Shown: piece by piece, positions 1 to 5,747 of the stretch
Numbering within the stretch: the first letter of the stretch is position 1
How the letters are laid out: the number at the start of each line of letters is the position of its first letter
Origin: Hyphomicrobiales bacterium
GTDB taxonomy: Bacteria > Pseudomonadota > Alphaproteobacteria > Rhizobiales > Aestuariivirgaceae
Direction of reading: 5' to 3'
Assembly: GCA_027031305.1 (NCBI GenBank)
Contig: JALVRJ010000414.1
Coordinates: forward strand, 1 to 8,434
DNA length: 8,434 nt
Position numbers and translations under genes: made by a program
Notes under the pieces: model-generated
Told to the model about the DNA's origin: nothing
What the model saw: the letters and a program-made list of their open reading frames with translations, nothing else
Databases searched by the model: none

Positions 1-115
1 GGCCGGCCGCGGCCACCACCGGCCCGGCCAGCGGGCCGCGCCCGGCCTCGTCAATGCCGCACACCGGAGTGAGACCTTTCTTCAGGAGCGCCCATTCCAT
101 CGAGAAATCCGCCAT
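1..115 (-). CDS. rnhB: Ribonuclease HII, N-terminal fragment (cut by window edge)
   Basis: Only the first 38 codons are present; the gene runs off the left edge. RNase HII cleaves the RNA strand of RNA-DNA hybrids and starts ribonucleotide excision repair in the cytoplasm. The reverse strand from the ATG at 115 encodes the hallmark N-terminal motif [15 protein letters not shown] at residues 20-34. In this family D22 and E23 of the DEAGRG motif are metal-binding catalytic residues. The N-terminus ([11 protein letters not shown]) has the length expected for alphaproteobacterial RnhB. The ATG at 115 was chosen because no start codon lies close upstream in frame; M6 is a less likely alternative. 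Nothing odd is visible in the part seen. Confidence 0.9.
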   Translation of the reverse strand, partial: MADFSMEWALLKKGLTPVCGIDEAGRGPLAGPVVAAAG

Positions 116-210
116 GGCGGCAGGGTGCCACCAACGCCCACAGGGGCCAAGGGGTGGGTTGTCGGAGGGGGCATGTTATCCACGTATTTCTGGCTAGCGT
201 GCCCTACTTC

Positions 211-308
211 GTCATGCCGCCTTCTCGTCACCTCGGCGCAAGCCGGGGTCTCGGGCCGCTTGCCCCGGCGCCCTTGCCGCACGAGATGCCGGCTTGCGCC
301 GGCATGAC
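211..308. repeat. Intergenic palindromic repeat
   Basis: This imperfect inverted repeat lies between rnhB and the FrnE-like gene. GTCATGCC (211-218) pairs perfectly with GGCATGAC (301-308). GGCGCAAGCCGG (235-246) pairs with CCGGCTTGCGCC (289-300). The pairing continues with mismatches into TCTCG (249-253) against CGAGA (282-286). About 15 nt (220-234) bulge out of the left arm, and a GC-rich loop (254-280) closes the structure. The outer motif resembles abundant interspersed palindromic repeats of proteobacterial genomes that start with GTCAT and carry CGGC-rich arms. Family membership is inferred; only one copy is in this window. It could also act in transcripts ending from the FrnE-like gene, whose stop codon is at 325, but there is no T-tract. 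Confidence 0.6.
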
Positions 309-324
309 GTGGAAAGTGGTCGCC

Positions 325-1056
325 TCAGCCCTGCTGCTCGTCGCCCTGTTTGGCCGCTTCCTTCGCGTTCAGCTCCTGTTCGGCCTGCACGGCTTGCAAG
401 GTCTTGGCCAGGGTGATGGGGTCCTCGGCGCCGAGGATGGCGTATCTGCGGGCGATGATGAAGGCGGGCAGGCGCTTCACGCCAAGCTGCTTGACCTCCA
501 TGATCTCTTCCCACACCTCGTCGGTGTCGGTGCCGGATTCGAGCATCTTCTGGGCCTTGAAGGCGTCCATGATGCCCAGGTCGGCGGCGGCGCGGGCCAG
601 CACTTCCGCCTCGCCGATGTCCTCGCCCTCGATGAAGAAAAGCGAAAACAGCCGCTCGGCCATTTCAGAGGCCTTGCCGGCGTCGCGCGCCCAGCGCATG
701 ACGCGGTGGGCGTCGAAGGTGTTGGGCATGACCTCGATGGCGTCGAAATTGAAGTCGATGCGGTCTTGCAGGCCCGCCACCTTGATGGGCTCCAGCGCCT
801 TGGCGATCTGCTCCTTCGAGCCGTAGGTCTTGGCCAGCCATTCCTTGCGCGGAATGCCGCCGGGTGGGATGTCCGCCGCCATGAGGTAGGGATAATAGTT
901 CACCTTGAAATTCTCGCGCCCGAGCATGTCCAGCGTGGCGTCCAGCCGGCGCTTGCCGATATAGCTCCAGGGACAGACGAAATCGACGATAACGTCGATT
1001 TCCACCGGTGGGGTGTCGGAGGCCTTGTTGGCGTTGTCTTGCGTTGCGTCGCTCAT
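325..1056 (-). CDS. FrnE-like DsbA-family oxidoreductase with CPWS active site
   Basis: The 243-residue product belongs to the DsbA-like thioredoxin superfamily, FrnE/2-hydroxychromene-2-carboxylate isomerase-like branch. No signal peptide is visible, so it probably acts in the cytoplasm. Strand beta-1 and the active site read DVIVDFVCPWSYIGKRRL, with C28 and S31. Most FrnE proteins have CPWC there, so this one keeps the attacking cysteine but lacks the resolving one. A cis-proline loop is visible in VKRLPAFII, and the helical insert is present. Disulfide reductase/isomerase, glutathione-type conjugation or isomerase activity are all possible; substrate unknown. The ATG at 1056 was chosen over one at 1080 because AGGAG lies six bases upstream of it, while the upstream start has no clear ribosome binding site. 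The C-terminus is a Lys/Glu/Gln-rich tail. It lies 114 nt downstream of the solute-binding protein gene, in the same orientation. Confidence 0.88.
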   Translation of the reverse strand: MSDATQDNANKASDTPPVEIDVIVDFVCPWSYIGKRRLDATLDMLGRENFKVNYYPYLMAADIPPGGIPRKEWLAKTYGSKEQIAKALEPIKVAGLQDRIDFNFDAIEVMPNTFDAHRVMRWARDAGKASEMAERLFSLFFIEGEDIGEAEVLARAAADLGIMDAFKAQKMLESGTDTDEVWEEIMEVKQLGVKRLPAFIIARRYAILGAEDPITLAKTLQAVQAEQELNAKEAAKQGDEQQG

Positions 1057-1170
1057 GAATGGCTCCTGCGTGAATGACATATCGCTTCGTGCGGCCGAAT
1101 ATAGAGCCTTGGCGGACGATGCGCAAAAGCCCGCCGCGCGCGTCTTCCCGCACGGTGGAGGGGGGACGGC

Positions 1171-3000
1171 TCAGCGGACCCGGGCATCCCACGTGGTGGT
1201 GATGTCATAGCCGTAAAGGGAGAGCGTCCCGGGGTGTCTGAGATGGCTCCAGCGGCCGATCCATTGCCCCGGTGCGTGATACAGCGGCAGGACATAAAAG
1301 CCGCTGGTGAGCAGCCTGTCCAGCAGGCGCGCGGCCGTTACCAGCTCCTCGCGCGTCTTCGCGGCTATCAGCGTGTCTATGGTGGCGTCCACCGCCGGGT
1401 CGGCCACGCCCATGTAGTTGCGCGTACCTTGTTGCGTGCGGCCGATGCTGCCCCAGTAGAACCGCTGTTCGTTGCCGGGCGAAAGCGAGTTGTACCAGGT
1501 GTAGGGCACGACGTCGTAATCGTAGCTCAGCAGGCGGCGCGTGAACTGGGCCGAATCCACCAGCCGCACCCGCATGTCGACGCCGATGGCGCGCAAGGAC
1601 TTCTGCCAATGCAAGGCCACCTTTTCCTGCTCGTTGGACTGGATGAGCAGCTCGAAGGCGAAGGGGCGGCCCGCGTCGTCAACCATGCGGCCGCTCCTGA
1701 TGTGCCAGCCGGCCCGCGCGAATAGACGCACGGCCTGGCGCAGGTTCTTGCGATCGCGGCCGGAGCCGTCGGAAACGGGGGCGCGCCACGCGCCCTCGAC
1801 GAAGCGGGGCTCAAGCCGTGCTCCCACCTTTTTCATCAGGGCGCGTTCGGCGGTGCTGGCCGGGCGGCCGATGGAGGACAGTTCCGAGCCGTCGAAGTAG
1901 CCGTTCGTGCGCTCATAGAGGCTGTGGAACAGGTTGGCGTTGGCCCATTCGAAATCGAAGGTGAACTGCAAGGCCTCGCGCACGTTGCGGTCGGCGAAGA
2001 GCGCGCGGCGGGTATTGAAGACGAAGGCGGAAAGGGGCTTGGGCAGCCTGTTCGGCACCACCTCCTTCACGAACTTGCCTGCCTTCACCGCCGGAAAATC
2101 GTAGGCGGTGGCCCAGCGGGTGGCGTCGGTTTCGAAACGGATGTCCACCAGCCCCTTTTTCAGCGCCTCGAAGGCGGCCTGGGTGTCGCGGTAATAGTCG
2201 ACGACGACGCGCTCGTGGTTGAACATGCCGCGGCGGGCAGGCAAGTCCCTGCCCCAATAGTCATGGCGCAGCTCGAACACCAGCTTCTGTCCGGGCTTCA
2301 CCTCCACCAGCCGGTAGGGGCCGGATCCGAGCATGGGCTTGAGGGTGGTCTTGTCGAACGCATGGTTCGCGAAGTAATGCGCGGGCAGCACCGGCATGAG
2401 GCCGAGGATGAGCGGCAATTCGCGGTCCTTGCCGTCGAGGGTGAACTTCACCGTGTGATCGTCAAGCGCCTCGGCCTTTTTCACCTTCCTGTAATAGGTG
2501 CGGTGGTTCAACCGGCCGTGGTCGCGCAAGGTCTTCCACGAGAACAGCACGTCCTTCGCCGTGATCGGCGTGCCGTCGGCGAAGCGGGCCTTCGGGTTCA
2601 GGTGAAAAGTGACGGAGGTGCGTTCATCCGGCATTTCCACCCGCTCGGCGACGAGGCCATAGAGCGAGAAAGGCTCGGAGCGGTTGCGCGCCATGAGCGG
2701 CTCGAAGGTGTAAAGGCGCACGTGCCAGGCGGGATTGCCCTTGATGATAAAGGGGTTGAGCGAATCGAAGGTGCCGGTGACCGCCAAGCGTAGTGTACCG
2801 CCCTTTGGCGCCCGCGGGTTGACATGTGGAAAGTGGGCGAACCCCGGCGGCAGGGCGGGCGCGCCGTGCATGGCGATGCCGTGCGCCGGTGCCTCCAGCG
2901 CGCGCGTGGCGGGCAGGCACAGCGCACACCAGGCCACCAGCAGGACCAGCGGCAGCAACCATGGCGCTCGTGTGGCATTTCTGCGAGGCGAATCGCTCAT
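1171..3000 (-). CDS. Periplasmic ABC-transporter solute-binding protein, family 5 (YejA/oligopeptide type)
   Basis: The 609-residue product resembles extracellular solute-binding proteins of family 5, the group that delivers oligopeptides, microcin C or related ligands to inner-membrane ABC permeases. The N-terminus is a Sec signal: basic MSDSPRRNATR, hydrophobic core around 14-29, likely cleavage after ATRA (A34). No lipobox is seen, so a soluble periplasmic protein is expected. The mature start (HGIAMHGAPALPPGF, then APKGGTLRLAVTGTFDSLNPF) and the later FADGTPITAKDVLFSW block are typical of the YejA-like subgroup. The length fits the family (about 600). No permease or ATPase genes are adjacent, so it is an orphan here. 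The ATG at 3000 was chosen because it puts a proper n-region before the hydrophobic core; an in-frame GTG at 3036 would add 12 residues and has no ribosome binding site. Confidence 0.9.
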   Translation of the reverse strand: MSDSPRRNATRAPWLLPLVLLVAWCALCLPATRALEAPAHGIAMHGAPALPPGFAHFPHVNPRAPKGGTLRLAVTGTFDSLNPFIIKGNPAWHVRLYTFEPLMARNRSEPFSLYGLVAERVEMPDERTSVTFHLNPKARFADGTPITAKDVLFSWKTLRDHGRLNHRTYYRKVKKAEALDDHTVKFTLDGKDRELPLILGLMPVLPAHYFANHAFDKTTLKPMLGSGPYRLVEVKPGQKLVFELRHDYWGRDLPARRGMFNHERVVVDYYRDTQAAFEALKKGLVDIRFETDATRWATAYDFPAVKAGKFVKEVVPNRLPKPLSAFVFNTRRALFADRNVREALQFTFDFEWANANLFHSLYERTNGYFDGSELSSIGRPASTAERALMKKVGARLEPRFVEGAWRAPVSDGSGRDRKNLRQAVRLFARAGWHIRSGRMVDDAGRPFAFELLIQSNEQEKVALHWQKSLRAIGVDMRVRLVDSAQFTRRLLSYDYDVVPYTWYNSLSPGNEQRFYWGSIGRTQQGTRNYMGVADPAVDATIDTLIAAKTREELVTAARLLDRLLTSGFYVLPLYHAPGQWIGRWSHLRHPGTLSLYGYDITTTWDARVR

Positions 3001-3013
3001 GACGAGAATTATA
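2998..3013 (-). promoter_or_regulatory. TATAAT box directly upstream of the solute-binding protein start (possible leaderless promoter)
   Basis: On the minus strand the sequence reads GAGTC-TATAAT-TCTCGTC-ATG. A perfect TATAAT (3013-3008) sits seven bases before the ATG at 3000, so transcription would begin at or next to the start codon. There is no Shine-Dalgarno sequence before the ATG, which fits a leaderless mRNA. The -35 is unconvincing: TTGACC occurs 25 bases upstream of the -10, too far for a standard spacer. A GANTC site (GAGTC, 3014-3018), the CcrM methylation motif of alphaproteobacteria, abuts the -10. Inference from motif only. Confidence 0.35.
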
Positions 3014-3087
3014 GACTCAGGAGAGCAGGCTGGCACGGGGTCAAGAGGTATTCCCGAACCGGGAACGCGGCTTTCTATGGTATGAAA

Positions 3088-3116
3088 TTACCAACGTCAA
3101 ATCAGTCATTTACATT
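3088..3116 (+). promoter_or_regulatory. Candidate promoter of the PilZ gene
   Basis: In the AT-rich divergent region, TTACCA (3088-3093) and TACATT (3111-3116) are 17 bases apart, each matching four of six consensus bases. This would give a leader of about 55 nt before the PilZ start at 3177. The -35 overlaps a small perfect dyad, TGGTA-N6-TACCA (3078-3093), which could be an operator. No other promoter is convincing in 3001-3176. Confidence 0.3.
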
Positions 3117-3176
3117 TCATCCCCATTTGTGGGAACATGGCCGGGCAGCCGGGGATGCCATGGGGAGGGAAGGATC

Positions 3177-3500
3177 ATGCGCCCAAAGAGGTCATCAATC
3201 GACCAGATCGAAGCCGAAGATCGGCGAGGGGAGACGCGTCGCCGCGTGCTGAAGCACGCCCGCGTCGTGTTCAATGGCCGCGTCTCCACCATCGACGTGA
3301 CAGTGCGGGACATTTCCATGGGGGGATGCAGAATCCGATTGCACCATGCCCTGAGGCTGCCCAGCACCTTCATGGTGGTGTTTCCGAGCGGGGGAGTGGA
3401 GCGTCCGGCCATCCTCATGTGGCAAAATGGCCGGGAAGCTGGCGTGAAATTCGCTGACGACGACCCGCCGGAGGCCTTTTCCCGCATGTTGCCGGGCTAG
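3177..3500 (+). CDS. Small single-domain PilZ protein
   Basis: The 107-residue product is a stand-alone PilZ domain, a family that often binds cyclic di-GMP and acts on motility, polysaccharide or virulence outputs. The DxSxxG signature is present as RDISMGGCRIRL (D45, S47, G50), preceded by strands ARVVFNG and IDVTV and followed by MVVFPSGG and AILMWQNGREAGVKF. The arginine motif is degenerate: the stretch before the first strand is TRRRVLKHARV, which does not give RxxxR at the usual place; an RxxxR at 17-21 lies too early. Nucleotide binding is therefore uncertain. The ATG at 3177 was chosen because GGGAGG lies eight bases upstream; an upstream in-frame ATG at 3129 has no such support. It is divergent from the solute-binding protein gene and convergent with hspQ. 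No membrane or partner domain is present. Confidence 0.85.
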   Translation: MRPKRSSIDQIEAEDRRGETRRRVLKHARVVFNGRVSTIDVTVRDISMGGCRIRLHHALRLPSTFMVVFPSGGVERPAILMWQNGREAGVKFADDDPPEAFSRMLPG

Positions 3501-3536
3501 GACGCACTCGCCCTCGAGGCTGCCGTGCCGGGCCCG

Positions 3537-3550
3537 CGCGGCCGGCCGCG
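3537..3550. repeat. GC-only 14-bp palindrome between convergent genes
   Basis: CGCGGCCGGCCGCG is a perfect palindrome in the 61-nt gap between the convergent PilZ and hspQ genes. It could form a short hairpin (5-bp stem, CCGG loop) on either transcript. It has no T-tract on either strand, so it is not a canonical terminator, although its position would suit a bidirectional stop. Confidence 0.3.
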
Positions 3551-3561
3551 ACAACCTGGTT

Positions 3562-3897
3562 TCAATTGATGAACTCGCTGGGGATTTCGTAGGTGTGGCG
3601 TTCCACGTCATACATGACGAAGAATTCCTCCACCTGAGAATGACGAATGGGCACGCCGGAGGTGTCCGGCTCCAGGTGTTCCTCGGAGACGTAGGCGATG
3701 TATTCCTCGCCGTTCTCGTTTTCCGCCAGCAAGTGATAGAAGGGCTGGTGCCGCGCCGGACGCACCTCTTCCGGTATGGAGCGCCACCATTCCTCGGTAT
3801 CGGCAAATTCCGGGTCGATATCGAAAATCACCCCGCGGAAGGGAAACAGCTTGTGCCTGACCACTTCACCGATGTTGAATTTCGCCCGTGTGCTCAT
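3562..3897 (-). CDS. hspQ: Heat shock protein HspQ (YccV-like, hemimethylated-DNA-binding domain)
   Basis: The 111-residue product matches HspQ across its length. Diagnostic segments are KFNIGEVVRHKLFPFRGVIFDIDPEF (residues 6-31), TEEWWRSIPEEVRP (34-47), QPFYHLLAENENGEEYIAYVSEEHL (51-75) and PDTSGVPIRH (78-86). In enterobacteria HspQ is a small heat-shock protein that acts as a Lon specificity factor and affects stability of mutant DnaA; the domain was named for reported binding to hemimethylated oriC DNA. The length is normal and no key segment is missing. The ATG at 3897 begins the conserved domain almost at once, though its ribosome binding site is weak. A sigma-32-like promoter lies just upstream (3944-3971), which supports heat-shock control here too. 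It is divergent from recO. Confidence 0.95.
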   Translation of the reverse strand: MSTRAKFNIGEVVRHKLFPFRGVIFDIDPEFADTEEWWRSIPEEVRPARHQPFYHLLAENENGEEYIAYVSEEHLEPDTSGVPIRHSQVEEFFVMYDVERHTYEIPSEFIN

Positions 3898-3943
3898 GTC
3901 GGCCCAATCGTTGTTCCATTGCCGTTTGGCGCGCGCAAGCGTT

Positions 3944-3971
3944 ACATGGAGATGTCGCGCTGCGCGGCAAG
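3944..3971 (-). promoter_or_regulatory. Sigma-32 (RpoH)-like heat-shock promoter of hspQ
   Basis: On the minus strand CTTGCC (3971-3966) is followed after 14 bases by CTCCATGT (3951-3944). The enterobacterial sigma-32 consensus is CTTGAA, 13-17 bases, then CCCCATNT, so the -35 matches four of six and the -10 all but one fixed base, with correct spacing. Transcription would start about 40 nt before the hspQ ATG. Confidence 0.55.
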
Positions 3972-4111
3972 ATTCGCCGCTATGGCCGAAAAAGGCAAGT
4001 GAAAACGGGCTCGTCTTGTGAAAAGGCCTTCATGAAAGGGAGCCTTTCGACTCACATGGCCGCGTGTTTTCGCGTGCGTGAGCAACGTGGCCGACGGGAT
4101 GCGGAGCGGAC

Positions 4112-4846
4112 ATGCAGTGGCGGGACGAGGCCATCGTCATCGGCTTGCGGCGGCACGGCGAGAACCATGTCATCGCCGAGATGTTTGCTCGTGAGCACGG
4201 CCGCTGGCGGGGGCTGGTGCACGGTGGCGCGGGACGGCGCAAACGCGCCTGGCTGCAACCGGGCAACCTGGTGTTGGCGGAATGGCGGGCACGGGTGGCG
4301 GAGCAGCTTGGGAGCCTGCGCGTGGAGCCGGAACCGGGCGTGCAACCGGCGGCGTTGGCGCTGGGCGACAGAGTGGCGCTGGGGGTGTTGCAGGCGGTGA
4401 CGGCGGCGCTGGCCCTGTGCCCGGAGCGCGCGCCCCATCCGCGGCTGTACGCGGGCGCCCGGCTGGTGCTGAACAACCTCTCCGACGACATCATCGCACC
4501 GGCCCTGCTGGCGCGTTTCGAGCTGGCGCTGCTGGCCGAGCTGGGCTATGGGCTGGACCTTTCCCGGTGCGCGCTGACGGGAGCGACGGAAGACCTGGCG
4601 TGGGTATCGCCGGCCACGGGACGGGCGGCGACGCGAGCGGCGGGAGCGCCGTGGGCCGACAGGCTGTTTCCCCTGCCGGGCTTTCTGCTGAAGGGCGGCG
4701 CGGAGCCGCCGCTGCGAGAGGACGTGGCGCTGGCGCTGGAACTCACGGGACATTTCCTGCAACGGCGGCTGCTGGACCCGCAGGAGTGCGCGATGCCAGC
4801 GGCACGGCTGGCGTTGCCGGATGTCCTGCGGCATGGAAAGGTCTGA
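4112..4846 (+). CDS. recO: DNA repair protein RecO
   Basis: The 244-residue product is RecO, which with RecR loads RecA onto SSB-coated single-stranded DNA in the RecFOR pathway and anneals complementary strands. The N-terminal OB-fold is recognisable: MQWRDEAIVIGLRRHGENHVIAEMFAREHGRWRGLVHGG (residues 1-39), followed by LQPGNLVLAEWRAR (48-61) and EQLGSLRVEPEPG (64-76). The C-terminal helical domain includes PHPRLYAGARLVLNNL and the CALTGATEDLAWVSPATGRA block (153-172). Only one cysteine (C153) is in that block, so the four-cysteine zinc site of some RecO proteins is absent. Length is normal. The ATG at 4112 has GGAG five bases upstream. No era or pdx neighbour, the common context elsewhere, is present; it is flanked by divergent hspQ and the arsR-like gene. 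Confidence 0.93.
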   Translation: MQWRDEAIVIGLRRHGENHVIAEMFAREHGRWRGLVHGGAGRRKRAWLQPGNLVLAEWRARVAEQLGSLRVEPEPGVQPAALALGDRVALGVLQAVTAALALCPERAPHPRLYAGARLVLNNLSDDIIAPALLARFELALLAELGYGLDLSRCALTGATEDLAWVSPATGRAATRAAGAPWADRLFPLPGFLLKGGAEPPLREDVALALELTGHFLQRRLLDPQECAMPAARLALPDVLRHGKV

Positions 4847-4922
4847 CGCCAAAGAGCATTTTCCGCAGGATGACAAGCTGATGACAACATGGAGAGGGAA
4901 TGGCTCTCTTGCATCGTCGCTA

Positions 4923-4951
4923 TTGTCGGTGCATCTCCATGCGCGTATATA
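4923..4951 (+). promoter_or_regulatory. Promoter and possible operator of the arsR-like operon
   Basis: TTGTCG (4923-4928) and TATATA (4946-4951) are separated by exactly 17 bases, a good sigma-70 type pair. In the spacer lies a dyad, GTGCAT-CTCC-ATGCGC (4929-4944?, arms mismatched at one position; the GCAT/ATGC core at 4931-4934 and 4939-4942 is exact). A dyad between -35 and -10 is a usual place for autorepression by an ArsR-family protein, but binding is inference. Confidence 0.5.
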
Positions 4952-4991
4952 GTAAGGAGCACGTTCAACGGGGGCCATACGAGGAATACGC

Positions 4992-5378
4992 ATGGAACAG
5001 GCGACTCATTTCTTTCACGCGCTGTCCAACGAAATCCGGCTACGCATCGTGTTGCTGCTGGCATCGGAGCCGCAGCTGTCGGTTTGTCAGCTGGTGCGCA
5101 TCCTGGGGCTGTCGCAGCCGAAGGTATCGCGGCACCTGGCGGTACTGCGCGATGCCGGCGTGGTGACGGTGGACCGGCGCGCGCAGTGGATCTGCTACAG
5201 CCTGGGGCAGACCTTGCAGCCATGGCAGCGAAAGGTGGTGGAGGCAACGCGCGAAGACGTGCGCGAGACGGCGCAATACATCGAGGATCAGCGCAAGCTC
5301 GAGGAGGTGCGCAAGATGATGACCAATCATCCCTGCGCGCCGCAAGGAAAACAGAAAAACGAGGAGTTGGTGGCATGA
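4992..5378 (+). CDS. ArsR/SmtB-family winged-helix transcriptional regulator
   Basis: The 128-residue product is a dimeric winged-helix repressor of the ArsR/SmtB family. It begins FFHALSNEIRLRIVLLL (7-23), and the recognition helix-turn-helix is LSVCQLVRILGLSQPKVSRHLAVLRDAGVV (29-58), followed by the wing around residues 59-70 (DRRAQWICYSL). Classical arsenite sensors have CVCxL at the start of this HTH; here it is SVCQL, so only C32 remains. Other cysteines are C68 and C115 (NHPC) near the C-terminus. A C32/C115 pair could form a redox or persulfide switch, as in SqrR/BigR-type sensors that use one Cys near the HTH and one in the C-terminal helix, but this is inference. GAGGAA precedes the ATG. 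The TGA overlaps the next gene's ATG (ATGA), so the two are translationally coupled. Confidence 0.9.
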   Translation: MEQATHFFHALSNEIRLRIVLLLASEPQLSVCQLVRILGLSQPKVSRHLAVLRDAGVVTVDRRAQWICYSLGQTLQPWQRKVVEATREDVRETAQYIEDQRKLEEVRKMMTNHPCAPQGKQKNEELVA

Positions 5379-5578
5379 GCGCGCAAGGCATGACGATGAC
5401 CTTGGCCGGGAGCTTCATTCTCCTGAGCCTGATTCTGGCCCACCTGTGGGGTCAGGCGGACCTGAGCCAGCCGAGCTGGCTGTGGTTTACCCTGTTCGTC
5501 GGGGCGAATCTGTTCCAGGCCGGGATCACCGGTTTCTGCCCGCTGACGAAGGTTCTGAAAAAGCTGGGCTTTTCCTGA
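5375..5578 (+). CDS. Small two-helix inner-membrane protein, DUF2892 (YgaP transmembrane-like)
   Basis: The 67-residue product has two hydrophobic helices, about residues 8-26 (MTLAGSFILLSLILAHLWG) and 36-52. It ends with the family signature NLFQAGITGFCPLTKVLKKLGF (45-66). This is the DUF2892 domain, which is fused to a rhodanese domain in Escherichia coli YgaP but is often a separate protein. No rhodanese domain is encoded here. C55 in GFCP is conserved in the family. The molecular role is unknown; proximity to ArsR-family sensors and sulfurtransferases suggests thiol or sulfide handling at the membrane. The start overlaps the regulator's stop by four bases and has GAGGAG eight bases upstream. 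E. coli also pairs an ArsR-family gene (ygaV) with ygaP, the same logic in a split form. Confidence 0.85.
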   Translation: MSAQGMTMTLAGSFILLSLILAHLWGQADLSQPSWLWFTLFVGANLFQAGITGFCPLTKVLKKLGFS

Positions 5579-5615
5579 GACAAGCGGGGCGCGCGCTGCG
5601 CCCGGTTGTCGCGAG

Positions 5616-5640
5616 TTGTGCATTCGGCGATTTGTGCATT
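5616..5640. repeat. Pair of direct repeats TTGTGCATT
   Basis: TTGTGCATT occurs at 5616-5624 and again at 5632-5640, 16 bases apart, in the trailer between the DUF2892 stop and the terminator. A GC hairpin (GGGCGC, 5587-5592, with GCGCCC, 5598-5603) lies just before. No function can be assigned; a binding site pair or simple duplication are both possible. Confidence 0.5.
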
Positions 5641-5641
5641 T

Positions 5642-5679
5642 GCCTGCAAGAAATTGATTCTTGCAGGCTTTTCTTTTGA
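5642..5679 (+). terminator. Rho-independent terminator of the arsR-DUF2892 operon
   Basis: A perfect 11-bp stem, GCCTGCAAGAA (5642-5652) with TTCTTGCAGGC (5658-5668), and a five-base loop are followed directly by TTTTCTTTT. This is a textbook intrinsic terminator about 65 nt after the DUF2892 stop codon. Confidence 0.9.
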
Positions 5680-5681
5680 TC

Positions 5682-5711
5682 TTGCCTGTTTTTCGCGCAT
5701 GGTGCCATAAT
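5682..5711 (+). promoter_or_regulatory. Candidate promoter of the CxC protein-crp-dusA transcript
   Basis: TTGCCT (5682-5687) and CATAAT (5706-5711, five of six to TATAAT) are 18 bases apart, immediately after the preceding terminator. Transcription would start about 30 nt before the ATG at 5748. An ATGTGG motif follows twice (5710-5715 and 5731-5736). Confidence 0.5.
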
Positions 5712-5747
5712 GTGGAGACATCGGATCGTGATGTGGGGAACGCATAC

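Noticed and set aside
176..184. TTATCCACG, one base from a DnaA box
   Set aside because: A single isolated near-match with no cluster or AT-rich unwinding region; not evidence for an origin.
154..1077. 307-codon open frame on the plus strand opposite the FrnE-like gene
   Set aside because: It is a shadow frame caused by GC-rich third positions of the real minus-strand gene; its translation is low-complexity Gly/Val/Leu/His-rich and matches no family.
1924..2793. 289-codon plus-strand frame inside the solute-binding protein gene
   Set aside because: Antisense shadow of a clearly recognisable gene, with no start signals.
4022..4048. AAAGGC...GCCTTT and GAAAGG-GAG-CCTTTC dyads upstream of recO
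   Set aside because: Short overlapping pairings with no T-tract or promoter alignment; could easily be chance.
4052..4993. 313-codon minus-strand frame over recO
   Set aside because: Arg/Gln-rich shadow frame opposite a well-matched RecO.
5654..5680. Two TTGAT half-sites resembling Fnr/DNR boxes before the CxC gene
   Set aside because: Neither has the matching ATCAA half at the right spacing, and the first is explained by the terminator loop.
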